Source: JAAZMA01 sp036720245
GTDB lineage: Bacteria > Bacillota > Clostridia > Tissierellales > Tepidimicrobiaceae
Length of the DNA: 64,000 nucleotides
Direction: 5' to 3'
Assembly: GCA_036720245.1 (NCBI GenBank)
Contig: DAIMNI010000001.1
Span: 62,001 to 126,000, forward strand
The notes beneath the pieces were generated by a model, which made no database searches, was not told where the DNA came from, and was given only the letters and a program-made list of their open reading frames with translations. Of this stretch, positions 10,004 to 18,225 are shown piece after piece (position 1 is the stretch's first letter; each line of letters starts with the position of its first letter). The translations under genes and the position numbers were made by a program.

Positions 10004-11005
10004 ATGAAGAAGATTGCTTTAATTATAAGTGGAGGTGATGGAGCAGGAATAAATTGTACAATAGGGGCAATTGCAGAAAGTAAAAAATATGAATTAATGG
10101 GATTTAACGATTCATTCGATGGAATAATAAGTAACGATAGTATAAGGCTTAAATCTAGTTTCATGGAAAATAAGTATCTAGATGGAAAACAAGTAATAAG
10201 GACTTCTAGGAGTAAGCTTCCACGTACTCAAAAAGGAATTGATAAAATTAAAGAGTCATTACACAGCAAAGATATTGATGCTTTAATAATATGTGGAGGC
10301 AATGGTTCTTTGGTATCAGCTAAAAAGCTATTTGATAATGGAATCAATACTATATATGTACCTATGACAATAGATAATGATGTAAATTATTCTTCATATT
10401 CCATAGGATATGATACAGCATTAAATAATATCTTAAATACAATTAAAGGATTAGAAGATACCTCAGCTAATATGCCTGGTAGGATATTTATGGTTGAGGT
10501 ATTAGGAGGAAATAGTGGTCATCTTGCTTTAGAAAGTGGCTTAGCAGGGTTTGCTGATTTAATTATTATTCCAGAATTTTCTACAGACTATGATGATATA
10601 GCAAATGCTGTAACAAATAAATTAAAAAATAAGAACTCGCTTATAATTATTTGTTCAGAATCAGCATATGAAGAAAAAAACTATGAAATAGGTAATCAAG
10701 GTATATCCTTGGCTATAGGGAAAATAATACAATCTAAAACAGGCATAAGAGTAAGGCATACTATTATGGGATTTAATATAAGATCTGGCAGACCTACAGA
10801 GAGAGATGCATTAATTGCAACATTAATGGGTCATAAGTGCAAAACTATGATAGAAAATGATGAATATGGTGAAATGATCTCTTATAAAAATGGGAAAATA
10901 GAAGGTATAGATTTCGAAATAATTGAGCCTTCGCAAATAAAAAAGTTGGATGAAACTCAATTGCTAGTTGCCAAAGATAGAAAAATGATAATAGGAGGAA
11001 TATAA
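10004..11005 (+). CDS. PfkA-family sugar-phosphate kinase (6-phosphofructokinase-like)
   Basis: The 333-residue protein has the PFK fold signatures. These are GGDGAGIN at residues 10-17, CGGNGS at 97-102, PMTIDNDV at 120-127 with the catalytic base Asp124, and EVLGGNSGHLAL around residue 165. Gly101 matches ATP-dependent and not pyrophosphate-dependent enzymes. Two things are odd: the GGDGS motif reads GGNGS, replacing an Asp that helps bind Mg-ATP in typical enzymes, and the residue before TIDND is Met where Gly or Lys is usual. It sits between a PTS regulator and EIIB, with an aldolase in the same operon, so a ketose phosphate other than fructose 6-phosphate is a real possibility. Confidence 0.85.
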   Translation: MKKIALIISGGDGAGINCTIGAIAESKKYELMGFNDSFDGIISNDSIRLKSSFMENKYLDGKQVIRTSRSKLPRTQKGIDKIKESLHSKDIDALIICGGNGSLVSAKKLFDNGINTIYVPMTIDNDVNYSSYSIGYDTALNNILNTIKGLEDTSANMPGRIFMVEVLGGNSGHLALESGLAGFADLIIIPEFSTDYDDIANAVTNKLKNKNSLIIICSESAYEEKNYEIGNQGISLAIGKIIQSKTGIRVRHTIMGFNIRSGRPTERDALIATLMGHKCKTMIENDEYGEMISYKNGKIEGIDFEIIEPSQIKKLDETQLLVAKDRKMIIGGI

Positions 11006-11296
11006 ATGTTAAAAATTTTAGTTGTATGTGGGGCTGGATTAGGTAGTAGTTTTGCATGCCAGATGACCGTAGAAAGTGTACTAAAGGATTTAAATGTTGA
11101 AGCAAAGGTTGACCATAGTGATATTTCATCCGCAGCAGGAACAAAGGCTGATATAGTTATGGCTGCCAGTAATTTTGAAAAGCAGTTCGAAAGATATGAT
11201 ATGAAGGCAAAAACCATATTTTTAAAACGTTTAGTAGATAAGAATGAAATAAAGGAAAAACTTACCCCAGTGCTAAAAGAAATGGGAGAAATTTAA
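11006..11296 (+). CDS. PTS EIIB component, ascorbate/galactitol-type
   Basis: This 96-residue cytoplasmic phosphocarrier has the P-loop VVCGAGLGSS with the phospho-accepting Cys at residue 8. That is the arrangement in SgaB/UlaB and GatB-type EIIB proteins. Its ATG directly follows the stop of the kinase gene, so translation is probably coupled. It takes phosphate from an EIIA and passes it to the sugar bound by EIIC, encoded 22 bp downstream. Confidence 0.92.
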   Translation: MLKILVVCGAGLGSSFACQMTVESVLKDLNVEAKVDHSDISSAAGTKADIVMAASNFEKQFERYDMKAKTIFLKRLVDKNEIKEKLTPVLKEMGEI

Positions 11297-11318
11297 AAAA
11301 TAGAAAGGATGGGACAAG

Positions 11319-12599
11319 ATGAAAGCTGTTAATTTTATTATAAATAATATACTCACACAAGCCTCTATTACTATAGCATTAATAGCGATGCTAGGATTGA
11401 TGTTACAAAAGAAAAAGTTTGGTGAAGTTTTGTCGGGCACATTTAAAACTTTGCTAGGTTTTATGGTATTATCCGCTGGATCAGGTATTATAGTTGAGTC
11501 CTTAGTATACTTTGGAGAAATATTTACTACTGGATTTGGTATGCAAGGTATAATTCCTTCTATAGAAGCAATAAATGGTCAAGCTATGAATGAATTAGGA
11601 CTAGGTAATGCCATAGCATTAACATTTTTAGCTATTTTTGTAGTAAATATAATTATTGCTAGATTTACTAGGTTCAAATATATCTTTCTAACAGGGCAAG
11701 CTATCTTATGGATGGCTACTATGACAACTATATTTGGAAGTTTTGCTGGATTAGAAGGGGCAACATTAATTATTGTAGGTGGTATTATAGGTGGTATATT
11801 TGCAGTAGCAATGCCAGCTATAGCTCAACCTATAGTTAGAAAAATTACTGGCTCAGATGATATTGCATTGGGACACTTTTGTACTATAGGATATATGTTT
11901 ACAGCTTTTATATCAAAATTAGTTGGCGATAGTTCTAAATCAACAGAAGATATTAATTTGCCTAAAGGATTTGAATTTTTACAAGACACATATCTTTCAG
12001 TTGGAATAGTAATGATAATATTATTTATGGTTACTGCAGCTTTTGCAGGTGCAGAACCAGTAGCTGAGATGGCAGGTAATACAAATTATATGGTATATGC
12101 ATTTTTAAAGGCAATGCAGTTTGTAGTTGGAACATATGTATTATTATCAGGCGTAAGATTATTACTTGCAGAAATAGTTCCTGCATTTAGAGGAATAGCT
12201 TTAAAGGTTATACCTAATGCTAAACCTGCATTGGACTGTCCTGTATTATTCCCATATGCACCTAATGCTGTTACAATTGGATTTATTACAACAACAATTG
12301 GTTCAGTAATAGCAATGATTGTGCTACCATTTTTTTCACTACCTATGTTATTACCAGGTATGCTGTCTAACTTCTTTGCAGGGGGTACAGCTGGGATATT
12401 CGGTAATGCAACTGGAGGTAGGAGAGGTGCTGTAATTTCTGGTATAGCACATGGATTTTTTATAACATTATTACCTGCACTTTTGGTAAATGTTTTTAAT
12501 AGTATGGGATTTGTTAATGCAACAGCAACAGATGTCGATACGGTTGTAGTAGCATTGATATATGCTTGGATATTAACTCCAATATTAAAAAGAAGTTAA
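11319..12599 (+). CDS. PTS EIIC component, UlaA/SgaT-like permease
   Basis: A 426-residue membrane protein with about eleven hydrophobic segments. The start NFIINNILTQASITIALIAM and the stretches GLMLQKKKFGEVLSGTFKTL and CPVLFPYAPNAVTIGF resemble the EIIC family of the ascorbate PTS. It translocates and phosphorylates a sugar together with the upstream EIIB. Family members take ascorbate and other substrates. The adjacent PFK-like kinase and class II aldolase argue against the ascorbate pathway, which needs UlaD/E/F-type enzymes that are absent here. Confidence 0.88.
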   Translation: MKAVNFIINNILTQASITIALIAMLGLMLQKKKFGEVLSGTFKTLLGFMVLSAGSGIIVESLVYFGEIFTTGFGMQGIIPSIEAINGQAMNELGLGNAIALTFLAIFVVNIIIARFTRFKYIFLTGQAILWMATMTTIFGSFAGLEGATLIIVGGIIGGIFAVAMPAIAQPIVRKITGSDDIALGHFCTIGYMFTAFISKLVGDSSKSTEDINLPKGFEFLQDTYLSVGIVMIILFMVTAAFAGAEPVAEMAGNTNYMVYAFLKAMQFVVGTYVLLSGVRLLLAEIVPAFRGIALKVIPNAKPALDCPVLFPYAPNAVTIGFITTTIGSVIAMIVLPFFSLPMLLPGMLSNFFAGGTAGIFGNATGGRRGAVISGIAHGFFITLLPALLVNVFNSMGFVNATATDVDTVVVALIYAWILTPILKRS

Positions 12600-12618
12600 T
12601 TAGGGAGATGGTGATAAT

Positions 12619-12999
12619 ATGTCCTTCTTAAATAAAATATTTAAATTTAATAAGAAGACAAATGATAGTATAGTTAATACGAAGGATATTTATGTTAATA
12701 AGGAAAATGATACTGCAGATTCCTTAGTTGATGATGTTAAGATAGATTTAGATTCAATTCTTGATAGTGCTAAAAAGTTTGAAAATGATGGAGACATTGA
12801 AAAGGCTATAGAGGAATATGAGAAATATGTATTAAATGCAAAACAATTAGGCCCTGTGTATGGGAAGTTGATGAATTTATATAATGCTAAATTAAAAGAA
12901 GCAAGAGAAAGCGGCAATGATGAAGAAATACAGTATTATTTAAATAAAATTGACGCATTGATGCAGAGATCCAAGGATCTTCTTAGGGGTAGAATATAG
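12619..12999 (+). CDS. Small charged helical protein with TPR-like segment
   Basis: I do not recognise this 126-residue family. The N-terminus is basic and polar (MSFLNKIFKFNKK). It is followed by an Asp/Lys-rich linker. A helical C-terminal half starts with SAKKFENDGDIEKAIEEYEK (about residues 50-69), which reads like one tetratricopeptide helix pair. No signal peptide or membrane segment is seen. It lies 19 bp after EIIC and 15 bp before the aldolase with its own GGGAGATGG ribosome-binding site, so it belongs to the PTS operon. A protein-protein contact with the permease or the kinase is a guess. Confidence 0.7.
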   Translation: MSFLNKIFKFNKKTNDSIVNTKDIYVNKENDTADSLVDDVKIDLDSILDSAKKFENDGDIEKAIEEYEKYVLNAKQLGPVYGKLMNLYNAKLKEARESGNDEEIQYYLNKIDALMQRSKDLLRGRI

Positions 13000-13014
13000 G
13001 AGGTATTAGATATT

Positions 13015-13854
13015 ATGTATACTAATTTAATTCAATTATTTAACAAGTATAGGGGAAAAACAGGAATAGGTGCATTTAACTTGCATTGTATGGAAATGTT
13101 GCCTTACATGATAAAAGGTGCAAAAAAAGCAGATAGTCCCATAATCATACAAACTTCACAAGGTACAGCTGAATATGTAGGTTTAGAATGGTTAGTTAAC
13201 AGTGTTAAACTGTATAGTGAATTATATGATATGGATATATGTTTACACTTGGATCATTGTAAGGATATAGATTTTATTAAATGTGCTATTGATAAGGGCT
13301 ATACTTCTGTAATGTACGATGGCTCAAACCTTCCAATAGAAGAAAACATTGAGAATACCAAAAAGGTTATTGCATATGCACATAGTAAAAATGTTTCTGT
13401 TGAAGGGGAAATAGGAAATATAGGTGGCTCAGAAGATGGAGTAGTAAGTAAAGATAATATTGGAAGCTATACTAGACTAGAAGATGCAATAAGATTTACC
13501 AATGAGACAAAAGTAGATGCATTAGCCATAGCTATTGGAACAGTACATGGTCAATATAGATCTAAAGCTAATATAAACTATGATCTATTAGATAGTATAG
13601 TAGACAATATCAGCGATATTGGATTGGTATTGCATGGAGGGACTGGAGTTTCCAATACTGATTTTAAAAAATGTGCTGAAAAAGGTATGATGAAATTTAA
13701 TGTTGGGACTGAATTGAATAAAGGATATATAGATGAGATTACCGGATCACTCTCTACGGCAACACCTACAACATCCCTAAGAAAGTTATTTTCTCCAGCA
13801 AATGAAAAGATAGAAAATATAGTATTTGAAAGATGCAATCTATTAAAGATATAA
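13015..13854 (+). CDS. Class II ketose-bisphosphate aldolase
   Basis: Class II aldolases use Zn2+ to split a ketose 1,6-bisphosphate into two triose phosphates. The 279-residue protein keeps the catalytic Asp80 and zinc ligand His81 in HLDHC, the EGEIG Glu (about residue 130), and zinc ligands His178 in GTVHGQY and His207 in LHGGTG. It is closest in feel to GatY/KbaY/FbaA-type short aldolases; substrate stereochemistry (fructose, tagatose or other) cannot be read. It ends the PTS operon. A second such aldolase is on the minus strand near 42.7 kb; the two differ widely, so this is not a recent duplicate. Confidence 0.92.
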   Translation: MYTNLIQLFNKYRGKTGIGAFNLHCMEMLPYMIKGAKKADSPIIIQTSQGTAEYVGLEWLVNSVKLYSELYDMDICLHLDHCKDIDFIKCAIDKGYTSVMYDGSNLPIEENIENTKKVIAYAHSKNVSVEGEIGNIGGSEDGVVSKDNIGSYTRLEDAIRFTNETKVDALAIAIGTVHGQYRSKANINYDLLDSIVDNISDIGLVLHGGTGVSNTDFKKCAEKGMMKFNVGTELNKGYIDEITGSLSTATPTTSLRKLFSPANEKIENIVFERCNLLKI

Positions 13855-13858
13855 AACA

Positions 13859-13904
13859 TTAAAAAGATGGCAAGGGGACGTTTTGATTGCCATCTTTTTT
13901 TAAA
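13859..13904 (+). terminator. PTS-operon terminator; copy 2 of the 46-bp direct repeat
   Basis: Same 46 bases as at 7511-7556, hairpin, loop and T run included. Flanking bases differ on both sides. The pyrP promoter begins 8 bases later. Confidence 0.9.
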
Positions 13905-13911
13905 AAAAGAC

Positions 13912-13940
13912 TTGAAAAAAGTAAATTATAGTGGTATACT
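13912..13940 (+). promoter_or_regulatory. Promoter of uracil permease leader
   Basis: TTGAAA, a 17-base spacer and TATACT make a near-consensus sigma-A promoter just upstream of the first PyrR-binding site. Confidence 0.8.
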
Positions 13941-13962
13941 ATTTTAGAAAATAATAAGGAAT

Positions 13963-14053
13963 CTTTAAATCAGTCCAGAGAGGCTGGCAAGATTGTGGGA
14001 ATAATTATACTGATTATGTATAAAACTTCTTGCTGTCTGCAAGAAGTTTTTTT
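13963..14053 (+). promoter_or_regulatory. PyrR-dependent transcription attenuator
   Basis: CAGTCCAGAGAGGCTG (13971-13986) is the PyrR-binding loop: CAG/CTG and CC/GG pair around an AGAGA loop with one bulged U. It is followed by an intrinsic terminator with a 12-bp stem (AAAACTTCTTGC / GCAAGAAGTTTT, 14022-14050) and a T run. In the known B. subtilis mechanism, PyrR with UMP binds the loop, blocks the antiterminator and lets the terminator form. Confidence 0.9.
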
Positions 14054-14070
14054 ATGCAATCACAGCTTGC

Positions 14071-14136
14071 CTTTAAATCAGTCCAGAGAGGCTGAAAAGG
14101 AGATAGGACTCTCCTTAAATAAAAGGAGGTTTTTTT
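14071..14136 (+). promoter_or_regulatory. Second PyrR-binding leader, over the pyrP ribosome-binding site
   Basis: The 24 bases at 14071-14094 repeat the first PyrR site exactly. Downstream, CTCCTT (14111-14116) can pair either with AAGGAG just after the PyrR loop or with AAGGAG at 14123-14128, which contains the AGGAGG ribosome-binding site and is followed by seven T. The second pairing would both sequester translation and look like a short terminator. Confidence 0.8.
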
Positions 14137-15381
14137 ATGACAGAAAATATTATGAAAAATAACACAGAAACTAGATTATTGGAAGGTTCAAAAAAGACTA
14201 TATTGGCACTTCAACATTTAATAGCCATGTTTGGTGCTACAGTATTGGTACCTATACTAACAGGCTTTGATCCTTCAGTAGCATTGTTTACAGCAGGACT
14301 TGGCACATTAATTTTTCATCTATGCACTAAAGGTAAAGTACCAGTTTTCTTAGGCTCATCCTTTGCCTTTATACCAGTGATTTTAAAGGTAAGTGAAATT
14401 TATGGCGGAGATTTAGCCTATGCTCAAGGTGGAATGGTAGTAGCAGGTTTAATATATATACTTTTTTCCTTTATCATTAAAAAAGTAGGCGTAGAGAAAA
14501 TCCAAAAATATCTTTCACCTCAAGTAATAGGGCCAATGATAATAGTAATAGGAATGAATTTAATACCTACAGCTTTTGGCATGGCCAGTGGAAACTTTAT
14601 AATAGCAGGAATTACTTTAGGAGTTACACTTTTGGTAAACTTCAAGGCCAAGGGATTTTTCAAACAATTATCCATTTTGACAGGTGTTATAGTAGGATAT
14701 TTAATCTCCTTGAAAATGGGGATGGTAGGCACAGCAGCAATAAAAGCAGCACCAATTTTAGCAATACCAGCCTTTAGATTACCAAAGTTTGATATAGGAG
14801 CAATTGCAATTATAGCACCAGTAGTATTAGCAGTATTTATGGAGCATTTAGGAGATATAACTACAAATGGACAAGTAGTAGGGAAAAACTTTATAGAAGA
14901 CCCAGGCTTAAATAGAACTTTATTAGGGGACGGATTGGCAACCACTGTAGCAGCATTTTTAGGAGGACCTGCCAATACAACCTATGGAGAAAATACAGGA
15001 GTATTGGCCCTAACCAAAAACTACGATCCCTCTATATTAAGACTTGCAGCAGTATTTGCCATAGCACTAGGTTTTGTATCTAAAGTAGGTACAGTATTAA
15101 CCACTATACCAGCCCCAGTTATGGGTGGCATAAGTTTAATGCTATTTAGTATGATTTCCTTAATAGGTGTAAAAACCATAAAGACAAGTAAAGTTAAGTT
15201 TAACTGGAGAAATATAATTATTATGGGTAGTATATTATTAATAGGCCTAGGTAGCGGAATAATTGAAAGTAAATATGGTATAACAATAGGAATTCCAGTA
15301 AATGAAACAGTTAAAATATCAGGATTAAGTTTAGCGGCCATAGTGGGAATAGTTTTAAATGCAGTATTGAATAGAGAATAA
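14137..15381 (+). CDS. uraA: Uracil permease
   Basis: A 414-residue NCS2-family membrane transporter with about 12-14 hydrophobic segments. Family landmarks are the ALQHLIAMFGATVLVP start, EHLGDIT (substrate/proton-coupling Glu), and GGPANTTYGENTG. Two PyrR leaders directly upstream show that pyrimidine nucleotides control it, which identifies the substrate as uracil within this family. It is monocistronic, with a terminator after the stop. Length is normal. Confidence 0.95.
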   Translation: MTENIMKNNTETRLLEGSKKTILALQHLIAMFGATVLVPILTGFDPSVALFTAGLGTLIFHLCTKGKVPVFLGSSFAFIPVILKVSEIYGGDLAYAQGGMVVAGLIYILFSFIIKKVGVEKIQKYLSPQVIGPMIIVIGMNLIPTAFGMASGNFIIAGITLGVTLLVNFKAKGFFKQLSILTGVIVGYLISLKMGMVGTAAIKAAPILAIPAFRLPKFDIGAIAIIAPVVLAVFMEHLGDITTNGQVVGKNFIEDPGLNRTLLGDGLATTVAAFLGGPANTTYGENTGVLALTKNYDPSILRLAAVFAIALGFVSKVGTVLTTIPAPVMGGISLMLFSMISLIGVKTIKTSKVKFNWRNIIIMGSILLIGLGSGIIESKYGITIGIPVNETVKISGLSLAAIVGIVLNAVLNRE

Positions 15382-15440
15382 GATTTAGGTTTAATATCTG
15401 AAAATACGTGAAACTAAACTGCATATGAATTAATTATTAT

Positions 15441-15468
15441 AAAGATAGCCTTTAAGAGCTATCTTTTA
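15441..15468 (+). terminator. Terminator after uracil permease
   Basis: A 9-bp stem (AAAGATAGC / GCTATCTTT) is followed by TTAAT. The rest of the gap to the next gene is AT-rich without other clear signals. Confidence 0.7.
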
Positions 15469-15596
15469 ATATAAATATAATAATGGGGGGCAATATATTA
15501 TTTTAACCTTTGCTGATACATAGACAAAAAGAAATTATTAAGATATTATATAATTAAAAGAATATCTTATGATTAATATTTAGGATGGTGATGTCT

Positions 15597-16379
15597 ATGG
15601 ATAATAAGGTGAAATCTTTTAAAAGGTGCAAAATTTTCAATGAGGACTGTATAAATATACTTAAAACGATACCAGACAATACTATTGATTTAATTCTCGC
15701 AGATCCTCCATATAATATTAGCAAATATTCTACTGGAAATATCTCATTACCAAATAGGACACCATTAAATAATGATATTGCAAATTGGGATGACGTGGAA
15801 ATAGATCCTTTTGATTTTATTGAAGATTTTAAACGAATATTAAAGCCTACAGGTAATATTTTCATTTTTACTAGTTATAATCAAATTGGAAAATGGCATG
15901 AGGCTTTTGATAGCGAATTTGATACTTTTCAATTTATGATTTGGCATAAAACTAATCCTCCACCTAAAATTTACAAAAATGGCTTTTTAAATAGTTGTGA
16001 ATTAATTATTTGTATGTGGAATAGGGGGCATACTTGGAATTTTACCTCCCAAAAAGAAATGCATAACTTTATAGAAACCCCTATATGTATGGGAAAGGAA
16101 AGGCTTAGGGATCCTAAGCATCCTACACAAAAACCTCTGAAGGTATTAGAGCATATAATTAAAATAGCATCAAATGAAAATGATTTAGTATTTGATCCGT
16201 TTATGGGTGTTTGCTCAACAGGAATAGCGTCATTAAAATTAAATAGACTTTTTGCTGGTTGCGAAATTGATAAAAAGTATTTTGATGCTTCTGCAAAAAG
16301 GATTGAAAATTTTTATTTTTCTAAAGGACTAAATAACATAGTAAAGGAAGTAAATGAAGAATATAAATTAAATTGGTAA
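15597..16379 (+). CDS. DNA methyltransferase, beta-class N6-adenine type (M1 of an AlwI-like system)
   Basis: The 260-residue enzyme has the catalytic ADPPYN motif first (DPPY at residues 36-39) and the AdoMet-binding FDPFMGVCSTG motif near residue 205. That order defines beta-class amino-methyltransferases. The start is chosen at the third ATG, preceded by GGTGAT at proper distance; an upstream ATG at 15585 would add four residues. It converges on the restriction gene, from which a bidirectional terminator separates it. With the D12 methylase it would protect the two strands of an asymmetric site. Confidence 0.87.
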   Translation: MDNKVKSFKRCKIFNEDCINILKTIPDNTIDLILADPPYNISKYSTGNISLPNRTPLNNDIANWDDVEIDPFDFIEDFKRILKPTGNIFIFTSYNQIGKWHEAFDSEFDTFQFMIWHKTNPPPKIYKNGFLNSCELIICMWNRGHTWNFTSQKEMHNFIETPICMGKERLRDPKHPTQKPLKVLEHIIKIASNENDLVFDPFMGVCSTGIASLKLNRLFAGCEIDKKYFDASAKRIENFYFSKGLNNIVKEVNEEYKLNW

Positions 16380-16383
16380 TAAT

Positions 16384-16424
16384 AAACAACCTAGCCCTTG
16401 TTAAGAGGCCAAGTTGTTTATTAT
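16384..16424. terminator. Bidirectional terminator between methylase and restriction gene
   Basis: AATAAACAAC and GTTGTTTATT form a 10-bp stem around a 20-base loop that itself contains CTTG/CAAG. T-rich flanks on both sides serve the two convergent genes. Confidence 0.7.
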
Positions 16425-18202
16425 ACTGCTTTTATTTGTTTCCAGCTACCTATCATAGAATCTATATTTTTCTCCCATTCAGTAAATGTTTTATAATTGA
16501 AACTCGCATTATGGATACATTCTATAAGATCCTTAAAATCGTCAATATTTAAATTATTGTCATAAATATATTGAATTATATTTATATACTGCTCTATAGT
16601 TATTGGAACTACAGGGACTGGTTTTCCAATCCAAGATTCCCTATTTAATATAAAAAATTGCCATATTGTTCTTACGTTCATTCTAGAGGATATAAAAATG
16701 CCTAGCACCTGTTTATCTTCATTTTTTTCTATAAATTTATAAACATGATCTATTACAGATGAACCTTCGTGTTCCCATTGTCTAACCCCGGTCATTAATG
16801 ATACCTCTGGTATTAAAATATAGCTATTTTTATATAATTCCATATCGGGAGTATTTCCCCTTCCTGGTGCAAATGCCCTTGGGGTCAAATCATCTTCAAT
16901 TTTAAAATTGCGTTTTACATGGTGTTCCCCATCTATAGCTACAAGGGATTTCCAAGTATTACATTCTAGCCATAAAGCAGCCATATCTTCATTACCAGCT
17001 AAAATATCTTGAAATTTTTCAATTATCCCGTTCCTTTCTTCACTTGTTTTTGAATAATGCTTAATAAATAATTCTTCATTTAACGATAATATTTTATCAG
17101 ATATATCCATATCTAATTTCATTAAACTTTCCTTTTCGGCAATATCTAAAGTGCTCAATTTATTTAATTGATTTAAATGTTCAGTTGAGAGTAATTCTAA
17201 ATCTTTCTTGTTGACTTTATCAATTTTATTTTTATATAAATTTAATTTATTATTAACTATAAATTGAAGGTTATCCATGTTATCCCATGGTAATTCTAAA
17301 TTATAGGGATTGCCATACCATTCCATGTATTGAATAAAATCTTTTTCTGTATTGGGAACGAATTTATACTTATCTTGTAGAAGTTCTACTTTTAATTTTG
17401 CATGTTCAGGAATGAATATTTTGGTATAGTAGCCTCGACCTTTTTGGCTAAATAAACTGGTATATTCTAGAGTTCTAAACAGGGAATCGGAATAGTCCCT
17501 ATAATAGGTTTCGGGTTTATTTTTTATTTCGGGGAAATTTTTATTCATTATATCTGTAAATATATAGGTAACTTTTTTGGTATTTAACTTATTATCTAGT
17601 TTTTCATATCTTTTTCGAAATTCATTTATTGAATCAACTGCTATATCTAATTTATCTATATGGTTACACATAAATAGGTATCCTATCTCATATTTGTTTA
17701 AGGTATCAAAATGTTTAAATATATTTAATATTAATTCCATAGGGAATACATATATATTGCTGTTTTGATATTTTTTCGTTACAGCTGGGGATGGAAATTG
17801 CATCTTCAACAATATTTTTATAAGTAGATTTTCATCCATCTTATTATTTTTAACTAACTCCCCTGTCTCTGTAATATTAATTTTACCACACTTATCTACA
17901 TATCCTAGACCATAGAATTCGTATGTAGTTTTATCATTTCTGCCTGCTGATTCTGTCTCATTTATATCATTTTTACCTGATAAATAATCTTCGTAAGAAA
18001 AGTATTTTTCCTCTAATTCTTCCCAATGGGAATTATAGATGTACTTTCTTCTTATAGGATAAATAGTTTTATTATTAAAACTACTTATCTTATCTTCCGA
18101 TTTATAATTCCAATTATGCCCTTCTAATTCAGCAAAATAGGGAAACCATTCAAAGGTTCTCAAAATACTCCTAGGCTTTGTTCGAAACCACCAAGAATTC
18201 AT
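16421..18202 (-). CDS. AlwI-family type IIS restriction endonuclease
   Basis: A 593-residue protein that resembles AlwI-family enzymes. It has an N-terminal WWFRTKPRSILRTFEWFPYF/LEGHNWN pattern. The C-terminal catalytic block holds FAPGRGNTPD, then YILIPEVSLMTGVRQWEHEG and VIDHV; Asp in TPD and Glu in PEVS are the probable metal-binding residues of a PD-(D/E)xK-type nuclease. AlwI cuts outside GGATC. Whether this enzyme shares that site is inference. The gene follows the D12 methylase by 23 bp in one transcript, and the second methylase converges on it. The frame is intact, so the system may be active. Confidence 0.82.
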   Translation of the reverse strand: MNSWWFRTKPRSILRTFEWFPYFAELEGHNWNYKSEDKISSFNNKTIYPIRRKYIYNSHWEELEEKYFSYEDYLSGKNDINETESAGRNDKTTYEFYGLGYVDKCGKINITETGELVKNNKMDENLLIKILLKMQFPSPAVTKKYQNSNIYVFPMELILNIFKHFDTLNKYEIGYLFMCNHIDKLDIAVDSINEFRKRYEKLDNKLNTKKVTYIFTDIMNKNFPEIKNKPETYYRDYSDSLFRTLEYTSLFSQKGRGYYTKIFIPEHAKLKVELLQDKYKFVPNTEKDFIQYMEWYGNPYNLELPWDNMDNLQFIVNNKLNLYKNKIDKVNKKDLELLSTEHLNQLNKLSTLDIAEKESLMKLDMDISDKILSLNEELFIKHYSKTSEERNGIIEKFQDILAGNEDMAALWLECNTWKSLVAIDGEHHVKRNFKIEDDLTPRAFAPGRGNTPDMELYKNSYILIPEVSLMTGVRQWEHEGSSVIDHVYKFIEKNEDKQVLGIFISSRMNVRTIWQFFILNRESWIGKPVPVVPITIEQYINIIQYIYDNNLNIDDFKDLIECIHNASFNYKTFTEWEKNIDSMIGSWKQIKAV

Positions 18203-18225
18203 AAGTATACCACCTTTCTCTAGTA

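Noticed and set aside
13912..14139. Purine riboswitch upstream of the permease
   Set aside because: The conserved loop is the PyrR-binding sequence CAGTCCAGAGAGGCTG, not a purine aptamer, and the permease matches the uracil branch.
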